40,327 nt of DNA from CAZUVM01 sp964623885. Its GTDB lineage: Bacteria; Verrucomicrobiota; Verrucomicrobiia; Limisphaerales; UBA8199. Of the stretch, positions 24,342-33,335 are shown in pieces (the first letter of the stretch is position 1; each line of letters begins with the position of its first letter). The DNA is taken from NCBI GenBank assembly GCA_964623885.1, contig CAZUVM010000091.1:1-40327 (forward strand), in the 5' to 3' direction. The notes under the pieces are model-generated. The model searched no databases and had not been told where the DNA came from. It worked only from the letters and a program-made list of their open reading frames with translations. The translations under genes were made by a program, and so were the position numbers.

Positions 24342-24451
24342 GCTGGGGGAGAGGAGGCCCTGCCTTCTGCGGCTATAAAACCGCCTTAGCTCCTCCACCC
24401 TTTCTGGCTGTTCACGTTGTGCTACACTGATAGCTTTGTTGCGCCGTACGC

Positions 24452-26095
24452 ATGAGCCACAAACGCCTCCTTATCGTTGCCGCTTTGATTGGCTTTTTTG
24501 TCTTTTCTATTCCCGCCCTGCGATTGCTAACCAGAAACCTGGGCCGGTTTTCTCTCGTTCCGCTGCCGCGAGCCATCACACCCCGACACGGAGCGTTTCT
24601 GCTTCAAGCACAAACAGCCATTCTTGCTGACCCAGCTTCGCGCGAAACGGCAGAATACCTCGCCCAAACGCTGCGCCTCTCTACCGGCTATCCTTTGGCA
24701 ACTCGCGTACAGGAACACGCGGCAGCGGAACAGGGGACCATTTTACTGACCACGAACAACCCCGACGCGAATCCAGGCCCGGAGAGTTACCAACTCAGCA
24801 TCAATCGTGATGGCGTGGTCATTCGTGCCTCTGCTCCAGCAGGTCTGTTCTACGGGGCGCAATCGCTACTGCAACTCCTCCCACCTGATGTGTTTTCTCA
24901 CGAGCCGGTGACACGCCGCGCCTGGGCGATCCCTTGCGTTGAAATCCAGGACAGCCCGCGATTTGCCTGGCGTGGATTCATGCTCGATGTCAGCCGCCAT
25001 TTCTTCAACAAATCCGAAGTGGAGCACCTGCTGGATGCCATGGCGCTGCACAAGCTCAATGTTTTTCATTGGCATCTGACTGATGACCAGGGCTGGCGCA
25101 TTGAAATCAAAAAATACCCGCGCCTGACCGAAATCGGCGCCTGGCGAAAAAAAATAGGGTTTGGCCTGGATCCGCACGCCAGTTCGGCTTATGGCCCCGA
25201 CGGCCGATACGGCGGTTTTTACACCCAAGACGATATTCGCGAAGTTGTCGCATATGCCCAGGCCCGACATATCACGATCGTTCCGGAGATCGAGATGCCC
25301 GGCCACTCAGTAGCCGCTCTGGCCGCCTACCCGCAGTACAGTTGCACAGGAGGCCCTTATTACACGGACCCGGTAATGGGGAGTTCGGCCGGCATTTACT
25401 GCCCCGGCAACGAACAAACATTCGCTTTTCTTCAGGATGTTCTTGGCGAAGTCTGCGATCTCTTCCCTGGGAAATACATCCACATCGGAGGCGACGAAGT
25501 GACAAAGCCGAACTGGCGTGATTGTCGCCGTTGTCAGGCGCTTATGCACCGAGAAGGGATGAAGAACGAGGAACAACTACAGAGCTATTTCGTTCACCGC
25601 GTGGCGAAAAACCTCGAATCACTGGGCCGCCATGCCGTCGGCTGGAGCGAAATTCGCGCAGGCGGCTTGCCGACCGGCGCTGTGCTGATGGACTGGACCG
25701 GCGGCGCCGTCGAAGCCGCGACTGCTGGCCATGACGTCGTCATGTGCCCCAACTCTTATTGTTACTTCGATTATTATCAATCACGGAACCGCGCGGCCGA
25801 GCCTCCCGCCAGCGGCGCCTATTTGCCTTTGGACAAGGTATATTCGTTCGAGCCCATCCCCTCCAACCTGGGCCCGCGCTACGGTCCTTGCATCCTCGGC
25901 GCTCAGGCCAATCTCTGGACCGAGTATATTCCCTCGCTTAAAGAAGCCGAGTTCATGACCTTTCCCCGTTTGTGTGCTATGTCGGAGATTGATTGGTCGC
26001 CGGCCGTTCGCAGGGATTGGGATGACTTCTCCCGGCGGCTGCAAGCTCAGCTTACCCGGTTCGACAAGATTGGGATTGCCTATCGGAGGCCTTGA
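24452..26095 (+). CDS. GH20 beta-N-acetylhexosaminidase
   Basis: This 547-residue protein has an N-terminal hydrophobic segment (residues 6-24) acting as signal or anchor. The GH20b-like domain (about 40-160) is followed by the catalytic barrel: RFAWRGFMLDVSRHFF, LNVFHWHLTDDQGWRIEI, PEIEMPGHSVAALAAYP and the catalytic Asp348-Glu349 pair in HIGGDEVTK. C-terminal DWTGG and ANLWTEY complete the family pattern. It removes terminal beta-linked GlcNAc or GalNAc by substrate-assisted catalysis. Next to GH92 and GH125 it fits N-glycan dismantling, although the 155-base gap with a palindrome suggests a separate transcript. The start is ATG 24452; no strong Shine-Dalgarno is visible. Confidence 0.95.
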   Translation: MSHKRLLIVAALIGFFVFSIPALRLLTRNLGRFSLVPLPRAITPRHGAFLLQAQTAILADPASRETAEYLAQTLRLSTGYPLATRVQEHAAAEQGTILLTTNNPDANPGPESYQLSINRDGVVIRASAPAGLFYGAQSLLQLLPPDVFSHEPVTRRAWAIPCVEIQDSPRFAWRGFMLDVSRHFFNKSEVEHLLDAMALHKLNVFHWHLTDDQGWRIEIKKYPRLTEIGAWRKKIGFGLDPHASSAYGPDGRYGGFYTQDDIREVVAYAQARHITIVPEIEMPGHSVAALAAYPQYSCTGGPYYTDPVMGSSAGIYCPGNEQTFAFLQDVLGEVCDLFPGKYIHIGGDEVTKPNWRDCRRCQALMHREGMKNEEQLQSYFVHRVAKNLESLGRHAVGWSEIRAGGLPTGAVLMDWTGGAVEAATAGHDVVMCPNSYCYFDYYQSRNRAAEPPASGAYLPLDKVYSFEPIPSNLGPRYGPCILGAQANLWTEYIPSLKEAEFMTFPRLCAMSEIDWSPAVRRDWDDFSRRLQAQLTRFDKIGIAYRRP

Positions 26096-26309
26096 GAAAC
26101 CCGCCGCCTCACAGTCGTCCTGTCGATATCTCAGCCTCTGCTTGCCTGCCTCCAGAGTTACTCAGAGGTTATTCGGAGTTCAGAATCGAAAACATGCTCC
26201 TCTGAAAGTCCAACAATCGACGAATCCTCTAATCCAATAATCCAATAAATTGGCTTGTGCCCAAGAACAAAACCCCGTAAACGCCAGCAGCGATTTTTAC
26301 TAAAAGCGC

Positions 26310-27443
26310 ATGACGACTCGGCAGCTCCAGACCATGGCCCGTTCGCACGGCACGCCCGTGGTGTTTATCGATCACGACGCAATCCGCGCGAACTACGCCG
26401 CATTCAAAAAGTACCTGCCGAAAGTGCAGGCCTATTTCGCGGTGAAAGCGAACGCCGAGCCTGCAATTGTTCGCACCTTGTATAAGGCTGGGGCGAGCTT
26501 CGACGTGGCCTCGCTGCCCGAATTCATGCTGGTCTACGAGAATATCAAGCACCTGCCGCCGAAGGAGCAGCAGGATTTTATTTGGGACAAAATCATCTAC
26601 GCTAACCCAACCAAGCCAAAGGAGACTTTGCTCGCGTTGGACCAGTACAAGCCGCTGGTAACCTATGATAACCTGGGCGAGCTCAAGAAAATCCAGCAAT
26701 ACGCCCCGCACGCGGGGGTAGTGCTGCGGTTGCGCGTGCCCAATACGGGTTCAATGGTCGAACTCTCCTCAAAGTTCGGTTGTAACCCGGGTGAAGCGGT
26801 TGATTTAATCCTGGCGGCTTTCGAGCTCGGGTTGGTGGTGGAAGGCATCAGCTTCCATGTGGGCAGCCAGTGCACGAATTTCGAAAATTTCGTCCAGGCG
26901 CTGGATATTTCGGCGGCGGTCATGCGGGAAGCGAAATCGCGCGGGCACGAGATCAAGATTCTCGATATCGGCGGCGGATTTCCGGCTCCTTACGATCGTC
27001 ACGTGAAACCGTTCAGCGTGCTGGCGAAAAAGATCAACGCGGAGATCGATCGGTTGTTCCCCAAAGACATCCAGATCCTTGCCGAGCCGGGTCGATTCCT
27101 GGTCGCAACCGCCGCTACGTCGGTGGCCAGCATCATCGGCAAGGCGGTTCGGGACGGTAAAACCTGCTATTATATTGATGACAGCGTGTATCACACGTTC
27201 AGCGGGATTATTTTCGACCATTGCCAATACCATTTGAAGGCATTCAAGAAGGGCAAAAAGGAAGTGTGCGCGGTGTTCGGCCAGACATGCGACGCGCTGG
27301 ATACGATTTCACTCTCGGAAGAGCTGCCGTCTTTGGAGATTGAGGATATGGTTTACTCCGAGAACATTGGGGCGTACAGCAGCGCCTCGGCGACCTGGTT
27401 CAACGGATTCCCGCCGGCCAAAATCGTTCACGTGAATGAGTGA
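26310..27443 (+). CDS. Ornithine/lysine-type decarboxylase, fold III PLP
   Basis: This 377-residue enzyme is a fold-type III PLP decarboxylase. PLP Lys46 is in AYFAVKANAEP, followed by FDVASLPE, HVGSQ (His183), the glycine loop ILDIGGGFP (221-225), EPGRF (259-263) and the active-site Cys327-Asp328 in QTCDALD. This set fits ornithine decarboxylase (putrescine formation), although lysine or a carboxynorspermidine-like substrate cannot be ruled out. It would serve polyamine synthesis in the cytoplasm. The start is ATG 26310 without a clear Shine-Dalgarno; the 214 bases upstream hold no gene. The stop overlaps the next ATG by 8 bases, so the two genes are likely coupled despite unrelated functions. 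Confidence 0.92.
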   Translation: MTTRQLQTMARSHGTPVVFIDHDAIRANYAAFKKYLPKVQAYFAVKANAEPAIVRTLYKAGASFDVASLPEFMLVYENIKHLPPKEQQDFIWDKIIYANPTKPKETLLALDQYKPLVTYDNLGELKKIQQYAPHAGVVLRLRVPNTGSMVELSSKFGCNPGEAVDLILAAFELGLVVEGISFHVGSQCTNFENFVQALDISAAVMREAKSRGHEIKILDIGGGFPAPYDRHVKPFSVLAKKINAEIDRLFPKDIQILAEPGRFLVATAATSVASIIGKAVRDGKTCYYIDDSVYHTFSGIIFDHCQYHLKAFKKGKKEVCAVFGQTCDALDTISLSEELPSLEIEDMVYSENIGAYSSASATWFNGFPPAKIVHVNE

Positions 27444-30264
27444 TCTGATGTGCCGACGCAGTGATGAAGGCGGAGCCCGAGCGGTCCCCGCTCGCAGCAG
27501 CCACGAAGCACCGTTGAAAACACGGCTTTCGAAAAATGGTCTGGGCCTGTTCCTTTCGTTTGCGGTTGCCGGAGTTGGTTCTTTTGGCTCGCTTGTCCTC
27601 CCGGCAGATTCTCAATCCCTGCCAAACTCTCCAGACCAATTCTCGACCACGAACGTAGTTGGCCGGACCACCACAAATTCTTCCTACACGCCCGTCAATC
27701 AGATCGTGACACCTTACGGACGCCAAGTGGAATTGCCTGGCCTGCGTCCTCAAGTATTGGCCCTGAGCCCGGACCGTCGCCTCCTGGTGACTTCGGGCAA
27801 AAGCCATGAACTGGTAGTCGTCGATCCACATTCGGGCAAAGTGCTTCAACATGTATCTCTGCCTCCAGAGCGTAACACCCAGCTCGCAGGTGCGCCGGTT
27901 TCGGATCAAATCCTCGAACCCGACAAAGATGGGCAGGCCAGTTTCACCGGGCTGGTCTTTTCACCTGACGGCCGGCGTATTTACCTGGCAAATGTCGATG
28001 GCAGCGTCAAAGTTTTCAGCGTTGAGTCGAATGGCAAGGTCGCCGGTTTGTTGTCAATTCCGTTGCCGCCGGCGAATTTATCGAAACGCATGGCAGACAT
28101 CCCGGCCGGCCTCGCTTTTTCTGCCGATGGCCGTCGGCTCTATGTCGTGCTGAATCTTTCGAATCGCTTGGCCGAGTTGGACGCGGCGAGCGGGAGAGTG
28201 CTGCGTCTCTGGGACGTGGGCGTAGCTCCTTATCAAGTGCTCCTCGCGGGTAACAAAGCTTACGTTAGCAATTGGGGCGGCCGGCGCCCTGCCGCGGGCA
28301 GCGTCACGGGTCCGGCTGGACACGGCACGCGCGTACGAGTTGATCCGGTTCGTTTTATTGCCAATGAAGGCTCGGTTTCGATCATTGATCTATCGATGAA
28401 AACCGAAGCCACGACCGATACGAGAGGTCAGCCGCCTTTGCTGCCCGCTCGCTCCGAAGTCGGTGCCGGCCTGCACGCGTCCGCCCTCGCGTTGTCGCCC
28501 GGCGGCAGATATCTCGTCGTTGCCAACGCCGGCAGCGACACCTTGAGCGTGCTCGATACCCGCACCGATCAGGTGGTCGAAACGATTTGGACGCGGCAGA
28601 GCCCCGCGGATCTATTCGGCGCGCAGCCAAATGCCTTGGTGTTTGACAAATCGGGCCACAGGCTTTTTGTTTGCAACGGCACGCAAAACGCCGTGGCCGT
28701 GGTGGATTTCCGCCCCAGTCAGTCGCAATTGCTTGGTCTAATCCCCGCCGGCTGGTTTCCTGCCGCGCTCGTCATCGACCAAAACCGGCTCTACGTCGCC
28801 AACCTCAAAGGACTGAGTCCGGGACGCCCGCGGGCTGATGGCCGGCCGGAGTTCAACTCGCACCAATTTCACGGCTCGCTTTCGTTGCTCCAAATCCCCA
28901 AGGACAGGGAGTTGCCGGCCCTGACACGGGTTGCCTTGGCCGATCTTCGCTATCCACTGCTGAAGCGCGCTGCTTTGCCGGCTCGCCCTGGCCGTCAGCC
29001 CGTTCCTGTGCCTGAACGTGCCGGCGAACCCAGCCTGTTCAAACACCTCGTTTACATCATCAAAGAGAATCGCACTTACGATCAGGTCCTTGGCGACGTT
29101 AAAGCGGGCAATGGCGATCCCTCGCTCTGTGTCTTTGGCGAGCGCGTCACGCCTAATCAGCACAAGCTGACTCACGAATTCGTGCTGCTCGATAACACCT
29201 ACTGCTCGGGCATTCTCAGCGCCGACGGGCATCAGTGGAGCGACAGCGCCATCGCCACTGATTACATGGAAAAGTCGTTCGCCGGGTTCCCGCGCAGTTA
29301 TCCGGACGGCATGGGCGATACCGAAGTCGACGCGCTGGCTTATTCACCAGCGGGATTCATTTGGGATAACGCGCTGGCACACGGTAAATCCCTGCGCGAC
29401 TACGGCGAGTTCGCCATCACGGTCGCTCGCTGGAAAGACCGCGCGAAAAAGCAGCCGCCTGCATTTCTCGATTACTACCAGGATTTCACGAATAAAACCG
29501 ATGCACTGGAAATCCACAGCCGGCCGGCCATTGAATCGCTGCGGCCATATCTCGCCACCAACACCGTGGGTTGGGACCTTTCCATCCCGGACGTGTTCCG
29601 AGCGGAGCAATTCATCAAAGAATTGCGTCAATTCGAACGGAACGACGATTTCCCGAACCTGGTGCTGATCTGTTTACCAAACGATCATACCAGCGGCACG
29701 AAGCCACACTTTCCTACGCCTGCCGCGCAAGTGGCTGATAATGACTTGGCGTTGGGCCAAATCGTCGACGCTATTAGCCATAGCCGGTTCTGGCCTGAGA
29801 CGTGCATCCTCTGCATCGAGGACGATCCACAAAACGGTTGGGATCATGTGAGTGGGTACCGCACCACCGCATATGTGGTGAGTCCTTATACGCGACGGCA
29901 TGCGGTGGTAAGCACCCAATACAATCAGACCAGCCTGGTCCGCACTCTCGAACTGATCTTGGGACTGCCGCCCATGAACCAAATGGATGCCACAGCTACC
30001 CCCATGTTCGATTGTTTCACCACGGCTGCTGATTTGACACCTTTCTCTGCGGTCCTGAATAACGTGCCTCTTGACCAATTGAACCCTGAGAAACACGCCG
30101 ACACAGCGCTTCGCAAAGACGCCTATGTTTCTGCGCGTTTGCCGTTGGACCGGCCAGACCAGTGCCCCGAGGATGTGCTTAACCGCATTCTGTGGCGCGC
30201 ACTGAAAGGCCCGCAAGTTCCTTACCCGCTGTGGGCTACTACCTTGGAGGCAGAGCGGGATTGA
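27436..30264 (+). CDS. YncE-like beta-propeller / phosphoesterase fusion, exported
   Basis: This 942-residue protein has an N-terminal signal-like hydrophobic stretch (residues 35-57) after a long basic leader. A YncE-type seven-bladed propeller follows (about 90-500, repeated ALSPDGR, VLVVDP, RLYVANL). The C-terminal phosphoesterase domain (about 530-900) resembles AcpA/phospholipase C: HLVYIIKENRTYDQVLGD, DNTYCSGILSADGHQWSD, LPNDHTSGT and EDDPQNGWDHVSGYRTTAYVVSPY. Bifunctional proteins of this build are common in Verrucomicrobiota and Acidobacteriota. They probably act on phosphate esters or phospholipids outside the cytoplasm. ATG 27436 overlaps the decarboxylase by 8 bases; ATG 27448 is also possible. 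Domain calls are solid; the substrate is unknown. Confidence 0.88.
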   Translation: MSDLMCRRSDEGGARAVPARSSHEAPLKTRLSKNGLGLFLSFAVAGVGSFGSLVLPADSQSLPNSPDQFSTTNVVGRTTTNSSYTPVNQIVTPYGRQVELPGLRPQVLALSPDRRLLVTSGKSHELVVVDPHSGKVLQHVSLPPERNTQLAGAPVSDQILEPDKDGQASFTGLVFSPDGRRIYLANVDGSVKVFSVESNGKVAGLLSIPLPPANLSKRMADIPAGLAFSADGRRLYVVLNLSNRLAELDAASGRVLRLWDVGVAPYQVLLAGNKAYVSNWGGRRPAAGSVTGPAGHGTRVRVDPVRFIANEGSVSIIDLSMKTEATTDTRGQPPLLPARSEVGAGLHASALALSPGGRYLVVANAGSDTLSVLDTRTDQVVETIWTRQSPADLFGAQPNALVFDKSGHRLFVCNGTQNAVAVVDFRPSQSQLLGLIPAGWFPAALVIDQNRLYVANLKGLSPGRPRADGRPEFNSHQFHGSLSLLQIPKDRELPALTRVALADLRYPLLKRAALPARPGRQPVPVPERAGEPSLFKHLVYIIKENRTYDQVLGDVKAGNGDPSLCVFGERVTPNQHKLTHEFVLLDNTYCSGILSADGHQWSDSAIATDYMEKSFAGFPRSYPDGMGDTEVDALAYSPAGFIWDNALAHGKSLRDYGEFAITVARWKDRAKKQPPAFLDYYQDFTNKTDALEIHSRPAIESLRPYLATNTVGWDLSIPDVFRAEQFIKELRQFERNDDFPNLVLICLPNDHTSGTKPHFPTPAAQVADNDLALGQIVDAISHSRFWPETCILCIEDDPQNGWDHVSGYRTTAYVVSPYTRRHAVVSTQYNQTSLVRTLELILGLPPMNQMDATATPMFDCFTTAADLTPFSAVLNNVPLDQLNPEKHADTALRKDAYVSARLPLDRPDQCPEDVLNRILWRALKGPQVPYPLWATTLEAERD

Positions 30265-30362
30265 CCAGGCCAAACCGGCGCTTGCTTTCCGGCGGTTGCC
30301 GTTCCATGCTGGTTTTGCGGCTTTTTACATAACACACCGCAGTTCGCGCCCGATCTGAGCCA

Positions 30363-32177
30363 ATGAGTACAGCACCGGACAACGAGTTTGATCTCGATAA
30401 GCTTTTTCTGCCCGCCTGGGCACAGGAGGATCCTGCCGCTTCCAAATACTCGAAGTACGAGGGTGAAACGGAACGTCCCGACCGTCGGGGAGACCGCCGT
30501 GGACCTCGTCCGCCCCGCCGTGATGGCCCACCCTCCGGGCGCTCGCGAGGAGACCGTCCCCGGACCGACCGCCGGGGACCTGGCGGGCCTGACAGAAGGG
30601 CTGAGCCCGGTTCCGGTCCTGGCGGCCCGGAGCGCCGATTTCGTCGCGAACGGCCGGGCGGACTTCGAGGCGAACATCGCGGACCTCGCGAACGTCGCGA
30701 ACCGCCGGCACCATTGCCCGAGGTCAATTTGACCCTGGTTCCCGAGGACAAAGGTGTCGAATTCCTGGCGCGACAAATCAAGATGACCGGCCGTGCTTAT
30801 CCGCTGTTTGACATAGCCCAGATGATTCTCCAGAAGCCAGAGCGCTACCTGGCGGCATTTGAGGTCAAGAAGAACGCCGAAGGTAAACCAATTCAGCCGC
30901 TTTTCGTCTGCGCCCTGGATGAGACGTTGTGGTTGTCCGAAGAAGAAGCGATTTCCCATGTGCTGCGCAAGCATTTCAATACGTTTTACCAGGCCGATCG
31001 GACGGCAACCGAGCCGCCGAAAGGCAAATACACGTTTGTGGCGCAGTGCGGCATGAGCGGTGTCGTGCTCGGGCCGCCAAACTATCACGATTACCAGAAC
31101 CAGTTGCGCAAGCTGCACGCCGAACGGTTTTCCCGGATGCCGTTCGAAGTCTACAAATCGCGCGTAAAAATTGTACGCGACGAAGCAGTCGTCAAAAAAT
31201 GGGTCGAAGACCAGAGCTGGAAGACGGAGTACGTTTGTCTGAACATGCCGGAAGCTGTTCGCCTGCCTAGCATGGAAGCGGTGGAAAAACATTTCCGCGA
31301 AAACCACAAAGACAACATTATTAAACCGGTGGAGAAACAGAGCATGACCGGGCTCGCTGCGCGCAATCTCCGCAGCCTCGATCTCACTCGGCTGGCCCGT
31401 ACCGTTTGGGAAGACCAGCGAAGGTTCCCGTTGCAGATTGCCACGGTTTTGAGCCAGCAGTTTGCCTCTCATGGCCTTCAGTTTTTCAAGGTCAACAAAA
31501 CAATTACCCATGTCTGTGTGGCTCGGCCGCACTACCTGGATCTGTCATTGACTCCGGTCTCCGAAGGCGTGAAGCGCATCGTCGACTACATCAATGGCAA
31601 CCCAAAATGTTCGCGTCGTCAATTGGTCGAGAGCATCGCGCCGACTCCGGCGCCTACGGTTTTGCCGGTGAACCCTGAGCCTGCAGCACCGAGCGCTGAA
31701 GCGCCCGCTGCCGTTGCCGCACAACCCGCCGGTCCAACGCCCGAGCAGACCGCTGTTATTGCCGATTTGCATTGGCTCATCCACCAGGGACACGTGATCG
31801 AGTTCGCCAATGGCTCGCTTGAAACGGCCAAGAAGCCGGTACCGAAACCTCCCAAGCCGGCTCCGGTTGAGGCTACGCCGGCTCAACCAGAAGCCGCCGC
31901 AGTCGCTCCGGCCACTCCGGTTCCTAGTGAAGCCGCGCCAGTCGCCAGCGAGGGCAACGCTGTATCTATTACCCGGCCAGAAGAGGCGCCCAGCGCTCCT
32001 CCTCAGGACGCACCAAAAGAAATCAATGCGCCGGAATTTGTACGACCGGCGGATGAAGCCGAAATGCCGCCAATGTCCGCCCCTGCTCCAAACACAAGCG
32101 CCGGAGAGGCGGTGGCTGCCGAATCCGACGCTCGGAAGTCCGAGCCCGCCCCAGCGCCAGTCGAGTCGCCGTCCTGA
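30363..32177 (+). CDS. Protein with Arg-rich disordered N-terminus and Ala/Pro-rich tail
   Basis: I do not recognise the family of this 604-residue protein. Residues 38-115 are a low-complexity run of Arg, Gly, Pro and Asp (DRRGDRRGPRPPRR and similar), likely disordered and nucleic-acid-binding. Residues 118-430 form a folded core with VPEDKGVEFLARQIKMTGRAYPLF, LFVCALDETLWLSEEEAI, YTFVAQCGMSGVVLGPPNYHDY and HVCVARPHYLDLSL. Residues 430-604 are Ala/Pro/Glu-rich and interrupted by one short folded block (AVIADLHWLIHQGHVIEFANG, near 477-497) that looks like a winged-helix remnant. No signal peptide or membrane segment. A role with RNA or DNA is suggested by composition only. It stands alone between the phosphoesterase and the act operon. 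Confidence 0.8.
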   Translation: MSTAPDNEFDLDKLFLPAWAQEDPAASKYSKYEGETERPDRRGDRRGPRPPRRDGPPSGRSRGDRPRTDRRGPGGPDRRAEPGSGPGGPERRFRRERPGGLRGEHRGPRERREPPAPLPEVNLTLVPEDKGVEFLARQIKMTGRAYPLFDIAQMILQKPERYLAAFEVKKNAEGKPIQPLFVCALDETLWLSEEEAISHVLRKHFNTFYQADRTATEPPKGKYTFVAQCGMSGVVLGPPNYHDYQNQLRKLHAERFSRMPFEVYKSRVKIVRDEAVVKKWVEDQSWKTEYVCLNMPEAVRLPSMEAVEKHFRENHKDNIIKPVEKQSMTGLAARNLRSLDLTRLARTVWEDQRRFPLQIATVLSQQFASHGLQFFKVNKTITHVCVARPHYLDLSLTPVSEGVKRIVDYINGNPKCSRRQLVESIAPTPAPTVLPVNPEPAAPSAEAPAAVAAQPAGPTPEQTAVIADLHWLIHQGHVIEFANGSLETAKKPVPKPPKPAPVEATPAQPEAAAVAPATPVPSEAAPVASEGNAVSITRPEEAPSAPPQDAPKEINAPEFVRPADEAEMPPMSAPAPNTSAGEAVAAESDARKSEPAPAPVESPS

Positions 32178-32194
32178 TCTTCGTCCGTATCATT

Positions 32195-32236
32195 GACAGG
32201 ATTAACAGGATAGCGGCGCATTCTGTTAATCCTGTC
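32195..32236. repeat. Inverted repeat, 14-bp arms, after the Arg-rich protein gene
   Basis: Perfect 14-base arms at 32195-32208 (GACAGGATTAACAG) and 32223-32236 flank a 14-base loop. This is the form of a dispersed palindrome I associate with verrucomicrobial intergenic regions. It lies 17 bases after the stop of the preceding gene and may serve as its terminator; only a C/T-mixed tract follows the stem. Confidence 0.75.
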
Positions 32237-32280
32237 TCTCTTTCCTCAGGTCCATTCCCCATTGCGGTGTGCACCTGCGG

Positions 32281-32469
32281 ATGGAGAATGGTCCGATGTT
32301 GCCTTGGGCGTTCTTTCTCGGATTTTTTGCCATGGCGGCTCTAACCTTGAGCGCGATGGGTGCCGGGTCGCAGTCGCTGGGTCGATTGCTTCTGGCATTT
32401 TTTCTTATGGCCACGGTATCTGTTTTGATTGCCTGGCCCTTCCTCAGAAAACGTAGTCCTCGTCGCTGA
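32281..32469 (+). CDS. Small two-helix membrane protein upstream of act operon
   Basis: This frame encodes about 62 residues (MENGPMLPWAFFLGFF...) with two hydrophobic helices, roughly 7-27 and 34-52, and a basic end LRKRSPRR, consistent with a small inner-membrane protein. Possible starts are GTG 32269, ATG 32281 and ATG 32296. The last has GGAGA at a suitable distance upstream and would give 57 residues. It has no family I recognise. It ends 200 bases before actA and so is probably not part of that operon's translation unit. Confidence 0.5.
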   Translation: MENGPMLPWAFFLGFFAMAALTLSAMGAGSQSLGRLLLAFFLMATVSVLIAWPFLRKRSPRR

Positions 32470-32575
32470 TTCACGCGGCGGACAGGATGGGTAATGTGCC
32501 CCAGTTTACCCGCGCCGCCTCTGTGCGAAAATAGGTCACCGTTATTCTGAAAGTCAGCGCATCGAGGGTACTGGG

Positions 32576-32593
32576 CAGCCAATCGTTTGGCTG
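32576..32593 (+). promoter_or_regulatory. Small hairpin in actA leader
   Basis: In the 200-base gap before actA a 7-base stem (CAGCCAA with TTGGCTG) encloses a 4-base loop, 76 bases ahead of the actA ATG. It could lie in the 5' leader of the act mRNA or be an operator dyad. No clear sigma-70 promoter and no Shine-Dalgarno is seen in this gap. Confidence 0.3.
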
Positions 32594-32669
32594 ACACTGC
32601 AGCAGGTGAAGCGCAGAAGCGCGACTCGCAACCGATCAGCACCTGCACGTTTGGGGTTCTTAACTGGCA

Positions 32670-33335
32670 ATGGCGCAGATTTTTGGCAAAGGCAGCAATA
32701 GTTTCGCCCGGGTAAGTCTGGTCGGCGGCTTTTCCGGGTTCTTCGGGTTCTGGGGACTGGTCTATATGATCTATCGTTCACCTTACACGACCGACCAATT
32801 TGTTCCTCGCGAGCAGGAAGTGCCTTTCAGCCATCAGCACCATGTCGCGGGCTTGGGCCTGGATTGTCGGTATTGCCACACAACCGTTGAGACCTCTTCC
32901 TTCGCCGGCATTCCGCCCACCGAAACCTGCATGACCTGTCATTCGCGAGTGTGGACCGATGCGCCAATGCTCGCACCCGAGCGGCAAAGCTTTGCCACGC
33001 AACAGCCAGTCCGCTGGAAGCGGGTGAACGATCTGCCGGACTTTGTTTTCTTCAACCATTCTATCCATGTGCAGAAAGGGATCGGTTGTTCTACGTGCCA
33101 TGGCCGCGTGGATAAAATGCCGCTCACTTGGAAGGCGCATTCGCTCTATATGCGCTGGTGCCTCGATTGCCATGAAGCCCCTGAGAAATTCCTCCGACCA
33201 CGCGATCAGATTTACAACATGGCTTGGAAGCCGCCTGAGGATCAGGCCCAGCGTGGCGTCGATCTCGCAAAGACTTACCATATCAGCCGCGTACGGCTCG
33301 ACCAGCTTCGCGACTGCAGTATGTGCCACCGGTGA
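32670..33335 (+). CDS. actA: Alternative complex III pentahaem cytochrome c subunit ActA
   Basis: This 221-residue protein has an N-terminal membrane helix (about 15-35) and five c-type haem motifs: CRYCH (66), CMTCH (87), CSTCH (140), CLDCH (164) and CSMCH (216). The count and the order of genes that follow match ActA of the quinol:cytochrome c oxidoreductase called alternative complex III, found in bacteria that lack cytochrome bc1. It carries electrons from quinol oxidation on the outer face of the cytoplasmic membrane. The protein ends one residue after the last haem motif. Its stop overlaps the actB GTG by 4 bases (GTGA). The start is ATG 32670. Confidence 0.96.
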   Translation: MAQIFGKGSNSFARVSLVGGFSGFFGFWGLVYMIYRSPYTTDQFVPREQEVPFSHQHHVAGLGLDCRYCHTTVETSSFAGIPPTETCMTCHSRVWTDAPMLAPERQSFATQQPVRWKRVNDLPDFVFFNHSIHVQKGIGCSTCHGRVDKMPLTWKAHSLYMRWCLDCHEAPEKFLRPRDQIYNMAWKPPEDQAQRGVDLAKTYHISRVRLDQLRDCSMCHR

